Origin: JBCCJA01 sp039045975
GTDB lineage: Bacteria; Planctomycetota; Planctomycetia; Planctomycetales; Planctomycetaceae
Length of the DNA: 64,000 nt
Direction of reading: 5' to 3'
Assembly (NCBI GenBank): GCA_039045975.1
Contig: JBCCJA010000004.1
Location: 1-64,000, forward strand
Positions 34,374 through 45,477 of the stretch are shown here, in pieces (position 1 is the first letter of the stretch; every line of letters begins with the position of its first letter). Under the pieces are notes generated by a model, which saw only the letters and a list, made by a program, of their open reading frames with translations, was not told the DNA's origin and did no database searches. Made by a program: the position numbers and the translations under genes.

Positions 34374-37300
34374 TTATCCGAGGATGTCGCGGTGGACGCG
34401 GTCGAATTGATCCCAAACGTAGGCAGGCTGATAGCGCTTTCTCACCTCGCCCTGATACTTCACGATCGCCCGCGCGAGATCTTCGTCGCCTTCGCGTAGA
34501 CGGGCGACGATGCTAGCCGCTTTACCCGGGTTTTCAAATCGCGCCGGGGTCGGCACGCACTCAAAGTATTTGTCGAGCAGCGACCCGGCCCGAAACAGCA
34601 CGGGGACCCCCATGACCATCGACTCGATCGGCGGCAGGTAGCAGACCCGGGGGTCTTCGAACGTGTAGACGTAACAGAGGCTGTTCCGCAAGGCCTGCAG
34701 CTGCTCGTGCCGGGGCAACGTCCCGACGACTGCAGGGTCATCGATGTCCGACGTCTGGACCCCGTAAATTCGGTACTCGTCGCTGTTGAAGTTTTGCTTC
34801 AGATAGGCGTAGTGCTCCGCGAAGAACGGGTTCGCGATGTTCGGGCAGGTCACCGCGACGGTCCCACTGCCGTCGCCCAAGCCCGACCAACTGTCCGCGT
34901 AACCGAACACGTCGTCCGTCAGGCAGTAAGGGACGACCGCTTCGCGATGGCGGAACCAGCCGGGCTCGGCGTCGACCGCTTCGGCCGCATGGGGCAGGAA
35001 GTGGAAGGCTCGCCCCGTGCCGACGTGTCGTTCGAGATCGAGCCGTTCGAGCTCGGCCGCTATCGAATGCGCTTGGCCATACACTCGATAAATCACTGTC
35101 CCGCGAAAAGCCTTGGCGAGCGGGGCCAACCAGGTCGGAGAAATCGTGACGACGACGGCGTCAAAGTACTCATTGAGAATATCTACCGTCTCTTCGTCGA
35201 GGCTGTCGACATAGAAAAATTTTGTCTCGGACAGTCTCTCGAAGACGGATTCGGGGAGAGTGCTCGGCTGATCGAAATCCCAATCGAGTTCGGCCGACTG
35301 ATCGACAACGTCCGACAGATATGGCGGGTTGTAAACCTCGTATCCGAGTTGTCGCAAACGCGGTAGTTCGGTCTTCACGAGTATCTTGTGCATGCCGAGC
35401 CAGAAAATCCGCTTCTTCGGCTTCGGCTCGGCCCCGCCCGTCTTTTTTCTGCACTTCTTGAAAGTCTCGACGAGATCGTCGGCGTAATCGTCCCAAGACG
35501 CGACGGGGCTACGGCGGGCCGCCTCCGTCAGCGACGCCCGGTATGCGTCGTCCGACATCAGGCGGGCGATGGCCGACCCGATGTCTTCGGCCGATCGCGT
35601 GTCGACCATCACCGCGTCGTGCTTCCTGCCGACCTCGCCCATCGACCCGAAATCGGCACAAACGCAAGGCTTCCCGAACCAATAGCTTTCAGCGATCGGC
35701 AGGCCGAAGCCTTCCTCGATCGATGGGAATACGGTGAACGCCGCCCGCCGGTACAGGTTATGGACTTCTTCATCGGACGGACCGAGGACGACCGAGACGC
35801 GGCAGTTACGGCGGGAGGCGGCCCGGACAGCCGGCTCGATGCTCGGATGTACGTGTCCGGCGAGGACCAGTGACCAGTCGCATTCGGGGTTCTCGCGGCA
35901 ATACGACTCGAACGCCTCTATCAGCCGAAGTTGATTTTTATGCTCCGTGATCGAGCCGACCGATAACACGAGTTTGTCGTCAGTGTTGTCATTCCCCGAA
36001 GACGCAGCCACATCCATCTCGCCCGAGAGGTGAAGCGTCTTCACTGTCTGCTGCGACCCCTCGGCGTGGGACGACGCGTACTTTTCATAGTCGACCTTCG
36101 ACCAATCGGAAATCGGCAGGATCGCGTCCGCGGCCGTCAGAGCTTCCATGTAGCCGAGGTGTACGTCGCGATAATCGGCCAGCTCCTCGCGACGGAGCGG
36201 AATCGCGTCGTAAAAAACGAAAGCGGTTTTGAGAGCGTGCTCGCCGGCTTTCGCGATGATCTCGCCGGTAAGATCACGGCCTTCGAAATTGATGTAAGTG
36301 ACCTCCGGCACGAACAACCAACCCGGAAGCGGACCGGACGTCGTTTCGCTCAGGCGGACAAGGGAATCGCCCGACGGATAATTTTCGAACGCCGGATCGT
36401 CCATAAAATCGGCCGGACCGCCGAAGGCCGCGAGATGACCGATCTCTAACTTGTTGACCAGTACAAAATCGCCGACCGCGTCGTCCCATTTCACGAACAC
36501 GAGGTCGACTCCCGCGGCGTGTAAGGCCGCGGCGACCTTCCGAACTACACGCTGCACGCCTGTGTTCGCCGAGAACTTTACGGTATGCCCGACATAATAG
36601 TAGACTGTCCCGACCGACAGCTTCGCCTCGATCCGCTTCCGTCCCAGGCTGGCGGGCCGTGCCCGCTTCAACGGGCGTGACGGCTCAGGATGCGACACCT
36701 GCGTGTTCGCGATCCGTTTGTATTGTTCTTGTAGGAATCGGCGGCGGACGACTTCGCGGAGTCGACGCTCCACCGGCGGGGCGACTCTTAAAGCGCGGAC
36801 CGCAAATCTTTTACACCCCGGTACCTGATTAAGGGCCGCATTCGTCACGAGCACCGAGAATTTCGCCGCCGCCCGCGCCGATCGCGCCGACTTCTTGATG
36901 CCTTTCCTGCCTACGACGCCGAGCGGCGTCGCCACGCGTCGCGTCGTCGCCGCTGTTTGCTCGGTGACGTGACGTGTCCGCGCGGCCGCCCGCCGTGCCA
37001 TGCCTTCGAACCCGGCTTTCGTTCGCCGTGCCATCCGGTCGAGCCTCACGGCGGTCCTTTTCGCGTTCACTTTTGTCGCTCTTACTAAACGGTGAGCTTG
37101 GCGAGCGCCTCGTGAAATATCGGCGCGAAGTCGCCCGTCGACCCGCGACGCTGTCCGCGCCGAAGCCGCTGCCGCAGAAACCGCGGCCACTCGCGCCCTG
37201 ACCACCGACCGGCGGGCTATGACTTTAATCGATCCCGCCTTCAGTCTGGCTATGCGTGCCCGGGCACGTGCCAGGTCTGCGTCGAGCCGCGAAGTTTGCC

Positions 37301-38126
37301 CGCGTTCTCTGGCGAGCGCCCGTTCGCCGTCGGCGCAGGTCAGCCGCAACCGACGCAACTCACCGATCGTATCTTCAAGTGACTGCTCCTGATGGACGAG
37401 ATGCCTGCGGGTGTCCTCCAGCTGCTGCCGCGTCTCGACCTCACGCGAGAATATATAGCCATCGAAAAGGTTCGGTGGCAGGTCGAACGCCTCGAACAAC
37501 TCTTCCCGTTCCCCGGCGACGTAATACCGGTTCAACCCGTCACGATAAACGTGGCGGTATCCTTTGGTGACGATCTGGGGCTCCCAGGAGTCAAAAGAGT
37601 CGACCTCGGTCCGCGGCGCGCAACTTTCGATGACCAAGATCCAAGGCCGGTATCGCGTAAAATCCATTCCGGCGATAACGTCCGACTCTGCCCCCTCGAC
37701 GTCGATCTTTAAAAAGTGGATATCGCGTCCGCCGGCGTATTCGTCACATATCTCCGTCAATGTCCGCACCGGCACGGTCCGTTCCACGCAGGTGACGTGA
37801 CTGTCGATCAGCTGTAAACCCTGGCCTTCGGAGGTTGTTGCCCATCCACGCACGTCGGGCTCGAACAACGTGACGCTGCCCCCGCCGACTCCGGCGGCGC
37901 ATGAGAGCGTGATATCGCGGGGTCGCGCGAGGGTCAATTTCTCGGCCAGTTCGGGAACGGCCTCGATATTAATTCCTGACCACCCGCGGTCATAAAACGC
38001 TTTGGTCACGGAGTCGATATCCGCGTCGCAGGCGCCGACATCGATATAGAACCCGACCTCGATATTTTTCAGCGCGCGGTCGAGCATGACGTCTTCCAAG
38101 TTTTGCGCGTACGAGACGAAGGTCAT
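34374..38126 (-). CDS. FkbM methyltransferase / glycosyltransferase fusion, three modules
   Basis: A 1,250-residue multidomain glycan enzyme. Residues 1-230 are an FkbM-type O-methyltransferase (FVSYAQNLEDVMLDRAL, GFYIDVGACDAD, FLKIDVEGAESDVI). About 230-295 is a charged coiled coil. About 295-500 is an unusually Arg/Lys/Ala-rich linker with few acidic residues. About 505-890 is a GT4 glycosyltransferase (SVGSITEHKNQLRLIEAF, VFPSIEEGFGLPIAES). About 905-1250 is a second GT-B-like domain starting RIFWLGMHKILVK and ending in a glycosyltransferase-like CYLPPIESMVMGVPVLF. The start at 38126 overlaps the wzt stop by 4 nt (ATGA). It probably extends and caps the exported glycan. Confidence 0.86.
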   Translation of the reverse strand: MTFVSYAQNLEDVMLDRALKNIEVGFYIDVGACDADIDSVTKAFYDRGWSGINIEAVPELAEKLTLARPRDITLSCAAGVGGGSVTLFEPDVRGWATTSEGQGLQLIDSHVTCVERTVPVRTLTEICDEYAGGRDIHFLKIDVEGAESDVIAGMDFTRYRPWILVIESCAPRTEVDSFDSWEPQIVTKGYRHVYRDGLNRYYVAGEREELFEAFDLPPNLFDGYIFSREVETRQQLEDTRRHLVHQEQSLEDTIGELRRLRLTCADGERALARERGQTSRLDADLARARARIARLKAGSIKVIARRSVVRARVAAVSAAAASARTASRVDGRLRADISRGARQAHRLVRATKVNAKRTAVRLDRMARRTKAGFEGMARRAAARTRHVTEQTAATTRRVATPLGVVGRKGIKKSARSARAAAKFSVLVTNAALNQVPGCKRFAVRALRVAPPVERRLREVVRRRFLQEQYKRIANTQVSHPEPSRPLKRARPASLGRKRIEAKLSVGTVYYYVGHTVKFSANTGVQRVVRKVAAALHAAGVDLVFVKWDDAVGDFVLVNKLEIGHLAAFGGPADFMDDPAFENYPSGDSLVRLSETTSGPLPGWLFVPEVTYINFEGRDLTGEIIAKAGEHALKTAFVFYDAIPLRREELADYRDVHLGYMEALTAADAILPISDWSKVDYEKYASSHAEGSQQTVKTLHLSGEMDVAASSGNDNTDDKLVLSVGSITEHKNQLRLIEAFESYCRENPECDWSLVLAGHVHPSIEPAVRAASRRNCRVSVVLGPSDEEVHNLYRRAAFTVFPSIEEGFGLPIAESYWFGKPCVCADFGSMGEVGRKHDAVMVDTRSAEDIGSAIARLMSDDAYRASLTEAARRSPVASWDDYADDLVETFKKCRKKTGGAEPKPKKRIFWLGMHKILVKTELPRLRQLGYEVYNPPYLSDVVDQSAELDWDFDQPSTLPESVFERLSETKFFYVDSLDEETVDILNEYFDAVVVTISPTWLAPLAKAFRGTVIYRVYGQAHSIAAELERLDLERHVGTGRAFHFLPHAAEAVDAEPGWFRHREAVVPYCLTDDVFGYADSWSGLGDGSGTVAVTCPNIANPFFAEHYAYLKQNFNSDEYRIYGVQTSDIDDPAVVGTLPRHEQLQALRNSLCYVYTFEDPRVCYLPPIESMVMGVPVLFRAGSLLDKYFECVPTPARFENPGKAASIVARLREGDEDLARAIVKYQGEVRKRYQPAYVWDQFDRVHRDILG

Positions 38127-39349
38127 GATGCGAGTGACCTCACTTCGATCGTCGGTTCGTTCCACAGGCAGCCGTCGAATGCCGTTTTGTCGAAGTTTTC
38201 CACGCGAAACACGAGCGCCAAATCTTGCCAGTCGTAATTCGCCGACAGGTGTGTGTCTCGGTCGACAAGGGCGGTTTGAATCGAATACGTCCCGATACCG
38301 AAGTTTGCCGGGAAGCAAATCGAAAATTCGTATTCGTCGCCGCCGGACGGGCTCGAGATTACCTGATTCGTGTGCCAGGTGTTCGTACCGTACATCACTT
38401 GTCCGAGGCGGTCACGCACCCCGTATCCGAGCACTAGTGATTCGACCGCTTCGTAGACACGGACGCGGACGCGTAACTCGATCGTTTCACCGACCCCGAC
38501 GGCTTCGACCTGTTCACCACGGCGGTTGTAAAGACCGATCTCGCTGACCTTCGCCTCCCCCGTTCCGGAACTGGTCCGGGCCCGCCCGTCGTCATGGCGG
38601 GTCACGGTCACTTCCGGAGCGACATTCTCGGCGAGCGTCGCGTTGTAGTAATCGAAGACTTCTTCTGGCGGCCCGTCCCGTACGACAGCGCCGTCGGCGA
38701 GCATGATCGCGCGGTCACAGAGGGTTTGTACCGCCGAACGGTCGTGCGAGACGATTAACAGCGTTGTATTCTGATCGCGGAATTCACGGATGCGGTCGAA
38801 GCTTTTGTGCTGAAAGTAGGCGTCGCCGACGGCTAGTGCCTCATCGATAATTAAGATTTCGGGCCGCATCGCGGTCACGACCGAGAAGGCGACACGCATT
38901 TGCATGCCGCTCGAGTAAACTCGCAATGGGCGGTCGAAGTATTCGCCGATCTCCGCGAAGTCTTCGACGTACTCCATCGCCGCCGCCGCGGCCCGCGGGT
39001 CGGCCTCCATGACCGACAGCGCGTGCGCCGCGTTCTGCCGTCCGGTCAGCTCGGGATTGAAGCCCATCCCGAGTTCGAGGATCGCGAACACCTTGCCGTT
39101 GACGCTGACGCAGCCTTCGGTCGGCCTGAGCGTTCCGGTGAGCATTTTCAGCAGCGTGCTCTTCCCGGCGCCGTTGCGGCCGATCAGCCCGACCGCCTCG
39201 CCCGGGCGGACGTCGAAGTCGATGCCGCGCAGTACCCAGTGCTCGTCGACCGGCTTGACGGGGAGCCCCGCCCAACGGGCGAACCGGTGCCATTCACTTC
39301 GATACGTCCGATAGGCCTTACCGACGTTTTGAACGCTGAGTGATTTCAT
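38123..39349 (-). CDS. Polysaccharide ABC exporter, ATP-binding subunit (Wzt type)
   Basis: ATPase of an ABC-2 glycan exporter. The 408 residues begin with an ABC domain: Walker A GLIGRNGAGKSTLLK, signature VYSSGMQMRVAFS, Walker B EILIIDEALAVGD and switch His in LIVSHD. The C-terminal 160 residues form a beta-sandwich like the carbohydrate-binding domain of O9a-type Wzt, which reads the finished chain end before export. The start at 39349 is chosen because its ATGA overlaps the permease stop; the upstream frame adds Arg-rich residues. Coupled on both sides to the permease and the FkbM-GT gene. Confidence 0.92.
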   Translation of the reverse strand: MKSLSVQNVGKAYRTYRSEWHRFARWAGLPVKPVDEHWVLRGIDFDVRPGEAVGLIGRNGAGKSTLLKMLTGTLRPTEGCVSVNGKVFAILELGMGFNPELTGRQNAAHALSVMEADPRAAAAAMEYVEDFAEIGEYFDRPLRVYSSGMQMRVAFSVVTAMRPEILIIDEALAVGDAYFQHKSFDRIREFRDQNTTLLIVSHDRSAVQTLCDRAIMLADGAVVRDGPPEEVFDYYNATLAENVAPEVTVTRHDDGRARTSSGTGEAKVSEIGLYNRRGEQVEAVGVGETIELRVRVRVYEAVESLVLGYGVRDRLGQVMYGTNTWHTNQVISSPSGGDEYEFSICFPANFGIGTYSIQTALVDRDTHLSANYDWQDLALVFRVENFDKTAFDGCLWNEPTIEVRSLAS

Positions 39350-40131
39350 AGTAAGTCGGCCATCTCCTCGTCGGCTCGCCGGAAGGCGAGCACGGCGATC
39401 GGCATCAGGACCGCGACGAATGCGGCCGGATAGATCAACGAAATCATTTCGGGCGGCTCGCCGTACACGAGCACGCGTTGGAAACCGTTCACGGCAGAGC
39501 ACATCGGGTTGAACCGGATCACGTTGCGATACGCCTCCGGCAAGATGTCGAGCGGGTACACGATCGGCGTGAACCAGAACCAGACCTGGAGCACGACCGG
39601 CGTCGCCTGGCCGAGGTCCCGGAGAAAAACATTAATCACGCCGAGCAAAAGCCCGAGCGCCAGCCCGAAAGCGGTCACGACGGCGATCAGCGGGATCAGC
39701 CAGAGCATCGCGAGGCTGAAACCGAAGCCGAGCAGTGGGAAGAGCAGCAGCATCGCGAGCAGCAGCATCGCGCCGCTGACGAGTGACGAGGCGGTCGCGA
39801 TCGCGGGGAGCGTCACCCGCGGGAAATTCATTTTTTTGATCAGCCCCGCGTTCTCGATAAACAGATTCAGGCCGCGATTTAACAATTCGTTAAATAGCGT
39901 CCAGCCGAGCATGCCGGCCATCAAGTAGACGGCGTAGGCGTAAGTCGACTCGACGCCCGGCAGCTTCGCGGCGAGCAGCTTCGAGAGGATCAGCGCGTAG
40001 ATCGCGACCTGCATGAGCGGGTGGATCACGAGCCACATCCCGCCGAGCTTGCTGCGGGCGAACCGGCCGCGAATTTCGTTCACGACCGAGTTCAGGATGA
40101 AGTGACGGTAGATCCAAAGGTTCGCGACCAT
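39346..40131 (-). CDS. Polysaccharide ABC exporter, permease subunit (Wzm type)
   Basis: ABC-2-type permease of 261 residues with six predicted membrane helices, the usual size for Wzm/KpsM. The N-terminal interface sequence IRGRFARSKLGGMWLVIHPL is typical, as is the late VWFWFTPIVYPLDILPE. With the Wzt-like ATPase it moves the undecaprenyl-linked glycan across the inner membrane. The start at 40131 has GAGGGG 5-6 nt upstream, and the alternative further upstream is rejected for lack of similarity. Located 133 nt downstream of gmd on the same strand. Confidence 0.93.
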   Translation of the reverse strand: MVANLWIYRHFILNSVVNEIRGRFARSKLGGMWLVIHPLMQVAIYALILSKLLAAKLPGVESTYAYAVYLMAGMLGWTLFNELLNRGLNLFIENAGLIKKMNFPRVTLPAIATASSLVSGAMLLLAMLLLFPLLGFGFSLAMLWLIPLIAVVTAFGLALGLLLGVINVFLRDLGQATPVVLQVWFWFTPIVYPLDILPEAYRNVIRFNPMCSAVNGFQRVLVYGEPPEMISLIYPAAFVAVLMPIAVLAFRRADEEMADLL

Positions 40132-40264
40132 CGAGCCCCTCGCCGGTGCCTGCACAGTTTCCGACCGCGTCGTCTCGGCCCCTTGACGGTGTTCCCCGAG
40201 GAGAATCGGGGCGGTGTACCGCACACCGCCCCGGCCCTCACGCGGGAGCCCGACTTCGGCGTTA

Positions 40265-41323
40265 TCAGGCTACGAGCTTGAGCGGCGACGGCGTCTCGGC
40301 CGCCTCGGAGACGCCGCGTGCCTCGCGTTCGGCCAAGCCGAGGTCGTTTTCGACCATCATTGTCACGAGTTGCTCGAACGAGACGTCGGGCGTCCAGTCG
40401 AGTTTCGCTTTCGCACGGCTGGGATCGCCCAGGAGCAGTTCGACTTCGGCCGGGCGATAGAATTTCGGATCAATCTCGACAAAATCTTGATAGTCGAGCC
40501 CGACCGAGCCGAACGCGACTTCGAGGAACTCGCGGACCGAGTGCAGTTCGCCGGTCGCGACGACATAGTCTTCCGGCTTGTCTTGCTGGAGCATCATCCA
40601 CATCGCCCGCACGTAGTCGCCGGCGAAGCCCCAGTCACGTTGGGCGTCGATATTGCCCATGTAGAGTTTGTCTTGAAGGCCGTGCTTGATGCGGCCGACG
40701 GCTCGCGTGATCTTCCGCGTCACGAAGGTCTCGCCGCGACGGGGCGACTCGTGGTTGAAGAGAATGCCGCTGCTGGCGTGAAGGTCGTAAGACTCGCGAT
40801 AGTTGATCACCAGCCAGTGGGCGAACAGCTTCGCGCAGCCGTACGGGCTCCGCGGATAGAACGGCGTCGTTTCGCTCTGAGGCGTTTCTACGACTTTGCC
40901 GTACAGCTCGCTGGTCGAGGCCTGATAAAAGCGGATTTGCTTGCCGAGCGTCTGCTGGCAATCGCGGACCGCCTCCAGAAGCCTCGCGACGCCGAGGCCG
41001 TCGACATCGCAGGTCTCTAGCGGCATATCGAAGCTGACACGGACGTGCGACTGGGCGGCGAGGTTGTAGACCTCGTCGGGTGCGACCTCTTGCATGATGC
41101 GGTGCAGGCAGAGGCCGTCTGTCACGTCGCCGTAGTGGAGCGTGACTTCGTCGGCCGCCTCCGACTCTTCGCGTGTCATGTGAGAGATCCGCTCGGTCCC
41201 GACCGTACTCGAACGGCGGATGATCCCGTGGACCTCATAACCTTTGCTGACGAGCAACTCGGCGAGATAACTGCCGTCTTGTCCGGTCACACCCGTGATC
41301 AAAGCAACTCGATCGCGTTTCAT
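40265..41323 (-). CDS. gmd: GDP-mannose 4,6-dehydratase
   Basis: Converts GDP-mannose to GDP-4-keto-6-deoxymannose, precursor of fucose, rhamnose, perosamine and C-branched sugars. It has 352 residues with intact signatures: ALITGVTGQDGSYLAELL, YQASTSELYGKV with the catalytic Thr/Glu, SPYGCAKLFAHW with Tyr-Lys, and NHESPRRGETFVTRKIT. The start at 41323 is supported by AGGA about 7 nt upstream. It is the promoter-proximal gene of the operon running through Wzm, Wzt, FkbM-GT and C-methyltransferase. Its product is a suitable 4-keto substrate for the last of these. Confidence 0.95.
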   Translation of the reverse strand: MKRDRVALITGVTGQDGSYLAELLVSKGYEVHGIIRRSSTVGTERISHMTREESEAADEVTLHYGDVTDGLCLHRIMQEVAPDEVYNLAAQSHVRVSFDMPLETCDVDGLGVARLLEAVRDCQQTLGKQIRFYQASTSELYGKVVETPQSETTPFYPRSPYGCAKLFAHWLVINYRESYDLHASSGILFNHESPRRGETFVTRKITRAVGRIKHGLQDKLYMGNIDAQRDWGFAGDYVRAMWMMLQQDKPEDYVVATGELHSVREFLEVAFGSVGLDYQDFVEIDPKFYRPAEVELLLGDPSRAKAKLDWTPDVSFEQLVTMMVENDLGLAEREARGVSEAAETPSPLKLVA

Positions 41324-41693
41324 TGGATCCTTCCGTCTCGTTGTCTGGGGCGGACTGGGCCGCGTGGCGACCGTCGTCCTGACCGGCCGTGCGGCAGGAT
41401 GTAGGGAACGCTTCAGAAAGGCGTCAAGGTCGAACGGCGGCGGGAAAAGACGGACAGAAGACGACGGTGCCGGGACCGGACGGCCTGGACTGCCGGGGCC
41501 CGTCGGCATTCGACGGCGGAGGGTACCGACGAGTCTCACGGACCGGGGATAGCCGGACAGAGATCGTCGATGCCGTTCGGGGCGACAGTGCGGCCGACTG
41601 TTGGGCGGGCCGGTCGCTGGTGCCGGGAGTTTCTCGGCCCACGGGTGACGGCTAATATTTGCTGTCTTGTTTCGCTCCGATGAACGCGGCCCG
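41324..41693. other. 370-bp spacer between divergent gmd and leuC
   Basis: No gene. It must hold promoters for the glycan operon (minus strand) and for leuC (plus). A TAATAT at 41653-41658 is a possible -10 box about 35 nt before the leuC start, but no good -35 partner is seen. A short stem ACAGT/ACTGT lies near 41585-41601. Nothing else stands out. Confidence 0.3.
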
Positions 41694-43112
<1,419 letters not shown>

Positions 43113-43143
43113 TCTGCCGCCGTTTCGAACCGTTTCGGAATGC

Positions 43144-44814
43144 ATGACCGGCCGAAACGAGACGCCGCACGACGCCTCCACGCTCCGTGACCGGGAAAAG
43201 GTCCGACTCGGCCACGGCTACATCGGCCCTTGGGCCGCGGTATTTCTGACGGTCTGTATTCCGGGGGCGATTTACGCGGCCTTCGACGGACTGGTCGACG
43301 TCCGCGTGCTGCCCGACGGGGTGCGGTACTTCCGGCCGGTCCGTCATTGGCCGACCGAGTTATGGGCGGCCGTCGCACTCGTGTTCCTGTGCCCGTTCTT
43401 CGGGCTGATCTGGAAACAGTCGGTCGGAGGCTGGTTTTACGGCCGACGGTTGCGGCGGCTGCGGGCCGAACGGCCGGACGAGCCGTGGACGGTCCGGGCC
43501 GATTGGGCCGAAGGCGTCGTCCGACCCGCGTTCAACGGCGACGCTGTGCTGGTCGTTTCGTTGATCGCGGTGTTCGCGGCCGTCGCGTCGGCGGTGTTCG
43601 GCGAGTCGCTGTATTTCGATGCGGCGGCCCGTAGGCAGATCGTGCCGTGGCTCGCCGTGCTCTATCCGGTCGCGTCGGTCGTGGCGGGAGGGTGGGTGCT
43701 TCGTTACCTCGGCCGGCACGTCTTCAAGGCGACGTCGCGTTTCCGGATGGCGGGCGACTGCGGCGTGATCGGCGGGCCGCTGTCGGGCGTCGTCGAGATC
43801 GACCGCGACGTCGACGCCCCCGACGGTTTTCTGCTTGAGCTGGAGTGCGTCGCGACCCGCGGCGTGTTGCGGAGACGCCGCGGCAAACGGGAGGTCCGGC
43901 TCGTCGAATCGAGCGTGCACCTGGAGAAACGCGTTCTGAGAGACGAGCTCACGCCGTCCGGCGACGGCTTAACGGCCCTGCCGGTCCACTTCGCCGTGCC
44001 GTTCGACGCGAACGCGACGACGGTCGGCTACGAAAATCCGCAATACGCGTGGGAGTTGACCGCGACGACGGCGGGCGACGGCGGCCGGCTCGCGAAGTTC
44101 ACCGTGCCGGTCTTCCGCACGTCGGCGTCGACGGTCGATTACCGCCACGACGAGGGGCCGCTCCGGCCCGTTTCTGGCGACGACGACCCGTTCGGTCCGC
44201 TACGGCGGGCGGGGCTGCATGTCGTCTCGGCCGACGCCGACCGGCTCGAAATCGTCGCGCCGGCGTGGCGTCGGCCGGTTGCGTCGATGGTCGTCACCGC
44301 GGTCGGGCTCTGTTTTTTGCTGCCGCCGGTCGCGGCCCTGATTTATTGGCTCGGCCCGCTGGTCGCCGACTGGCCGGAGAATGTCCCCGTGCTCCGCGCG
44401 GTGACGGTCGCGGCGGTGTTCGGCTGGCTGATCGCGGGCGGGTTTTCGCTGCTGATCGGCCTGATGATCACGTGCACGACCGTGGCCCGGTTCGTCGAAC
44501 GCGTCAGGATCGTCGCCGACCGGGACGGCGTGACCCGCGAACACCGACGGTTCGGATGGACCGGGACGGTTTCGACAGACTCCGGCGACGTGCGGTCGAT
44601 CGACTTCGTGCGGTCGGAAAAAGGCGGCCGGGCGAGTTTCGGGTCTCTCCACCTGAAGACGAGTTCGTCGCTGGGACTCGATTTCGGGCGTCGCCCCGGC
44701 GTCGTGCGGCTCGCCTCGAATCTGTCGGAACCGGTCGCGGAGGCCCTCATTGCGGAGATCGAATGCCGGTTGACGGGTCGTGACCCGAAGTCCGGTCGGC
44801 CCGCAGGGCGGTAA
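43144..44814 (+). CDS. Unknown multipass membrane protein between leuC and leuD
   Basis: A 556-residue protein with about six membrane helices: two near the N-terminus (WAAVFLTVCIPGAIYAAF, ELWAAVALVFLCPFFGLIW), two near 130-190 and two near 380-440 (FLLPPVAALIYWLGPLVADW). The soluble part between (about 190-370) looks beta-rich and its end reads DPFGPLRRAGLHV. The family is not recognised. It starts 31 nt after leuC and ends 48 nt before leuD, so it is probably transcribed with them. No link to leucine synthesis can be read from the sequence. Confidence 0.75.
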   Translation: MTGRNETPHDASTLRDREKVRLGHGYIGPWAAVFLTVCIPGAIYAAFDGLVDVRVLPDGVRYFRPVRHWPTELWAAVALVFLCPFFGLIWKQSVGGWFYGRRLRRLRAERPDEPWTVRADWAEGVVRPAFNGDAVLVVSLIAVFAAVASAVFGESLYFDAAARRQIVPWLAVLYPVASVVAGGWVLRYLGRHVFKATSRFRMAGDCGVIGGPLSGVVEIDRDVDAPDGFLLELECVATRGVLRRRRGKREVRLVESSVHLEKRVLRDELTPSGDGLTALPVHFAVPFDANATTVGYENPQYAWELTATTAGDGGRLAKFTVPVFRTSASTVDYRHDEGPLRPVSGDDDPFGPLRRAGLHVVSADADRLEIVAPAWRRPVASMVVTAVGLCFLLPPVAALIYWLGPLVADWPENVPVLRAVTVAAVFGWLIAGGFSLLIGLMITCTTVARFVERVRIVADRDGVTREHRRFGWTGTVSTDSGDVRSIDFVRSEKGGRASFGSLHLKTSSSLGLDFGRRPGVVRLASNLSEPVAEALIAEIECRLTGRDPKSGRPAGR

Positions 44815-44862
44815 TCGCCCCGAGCGGGCGTTACCGTGCCGTGACCGAGAGAGGAACCGACC

Positions 44863-45459
44863 ATGCCCGCCCCGCCGATCACCGCCGTCACCGGGCCCGC
44901 CGTCCCGCTGCTGCTCGACGACATCGACACCGACCGGATCATCCCGGCCCGGTTCCTGCGGTGCGTCACGTTCGACGGCCTCGGCGACCACGCCTTCGAG
45001 GACGACAAAGAGCAAGACCCGTCGCACCCGTTCAACGATGACCTGTTCGCCGACGCGACGGTGCTCGTTTCGGGCCGGAACTTCGGCTGCGGGTCGAGCC
45101 GGGAGCACGCGCCGCAGTCGTTAATGCGGTGGGGGCTGAAGGCGATCGTCGCCGAGTCGTTCGCGGAGATCTTCTTCGGCAACTGCACCGGGCTCGGCAT
45201 CCCGTGCGTCCGGGCGCCGCGTGAGGTCCTCGAAAGACTCGCGGAGGTCGCGGCCGATCCCGCCCGGGTCCCGATCACGGTCGACGTCGAGTCGAAGACG
45301 GTCTCGGCCGGGGGCGAGTCGTTCCCGGTCGAAATCGCCGACGGGGCCCGCGACGCGTTGCTCGGCGGACGCTATGACTTCCTCAGCGAGATGCTCGAGG
45401 CGGGCGAGGCGATCGAGGCGTCGGCGTCGAGACTGCCGTATTTGAATGCCTTCGAATAA
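44863..45459 (+). CDS. leuD: 3-isopropylmalate dehydratase, small subunit
   Basis: Small subunit of isopropylmalate isomerase, 198 residues, normal length. Diagnostic segments are LLLDDIDTDRIIPARFL near the N-terminus and NFGCGSSREHAPQSL in the middle, then FAEIFFGNCTGLGIPC. It lies 48 nt downstream of the membrane-protein gene that separates it from leuC, and 18 nt upstream of surE. leuB and leuA are not visible. Confidence 0.96.
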   Translation: MPAPPITAVTGPAVPLLLDDIDTDRIIPARFLRCVTFDGLGDHAFEDDKEQDPSHPFNDDLFADATVLVSGRNFGCGSSREHAPQSLMRWGLKAIVAESFAEIFFGNCTGLGIPCVRAPREVLERLAEVAADPARVPITVDVESKTVSAGGESFPVEIADGARDALLGGRYDFLSEMLEAGEAIEASASRLPYLNAFE

Positions 45460-45477
45460 GCCCGCCTTGGCCGGTCC

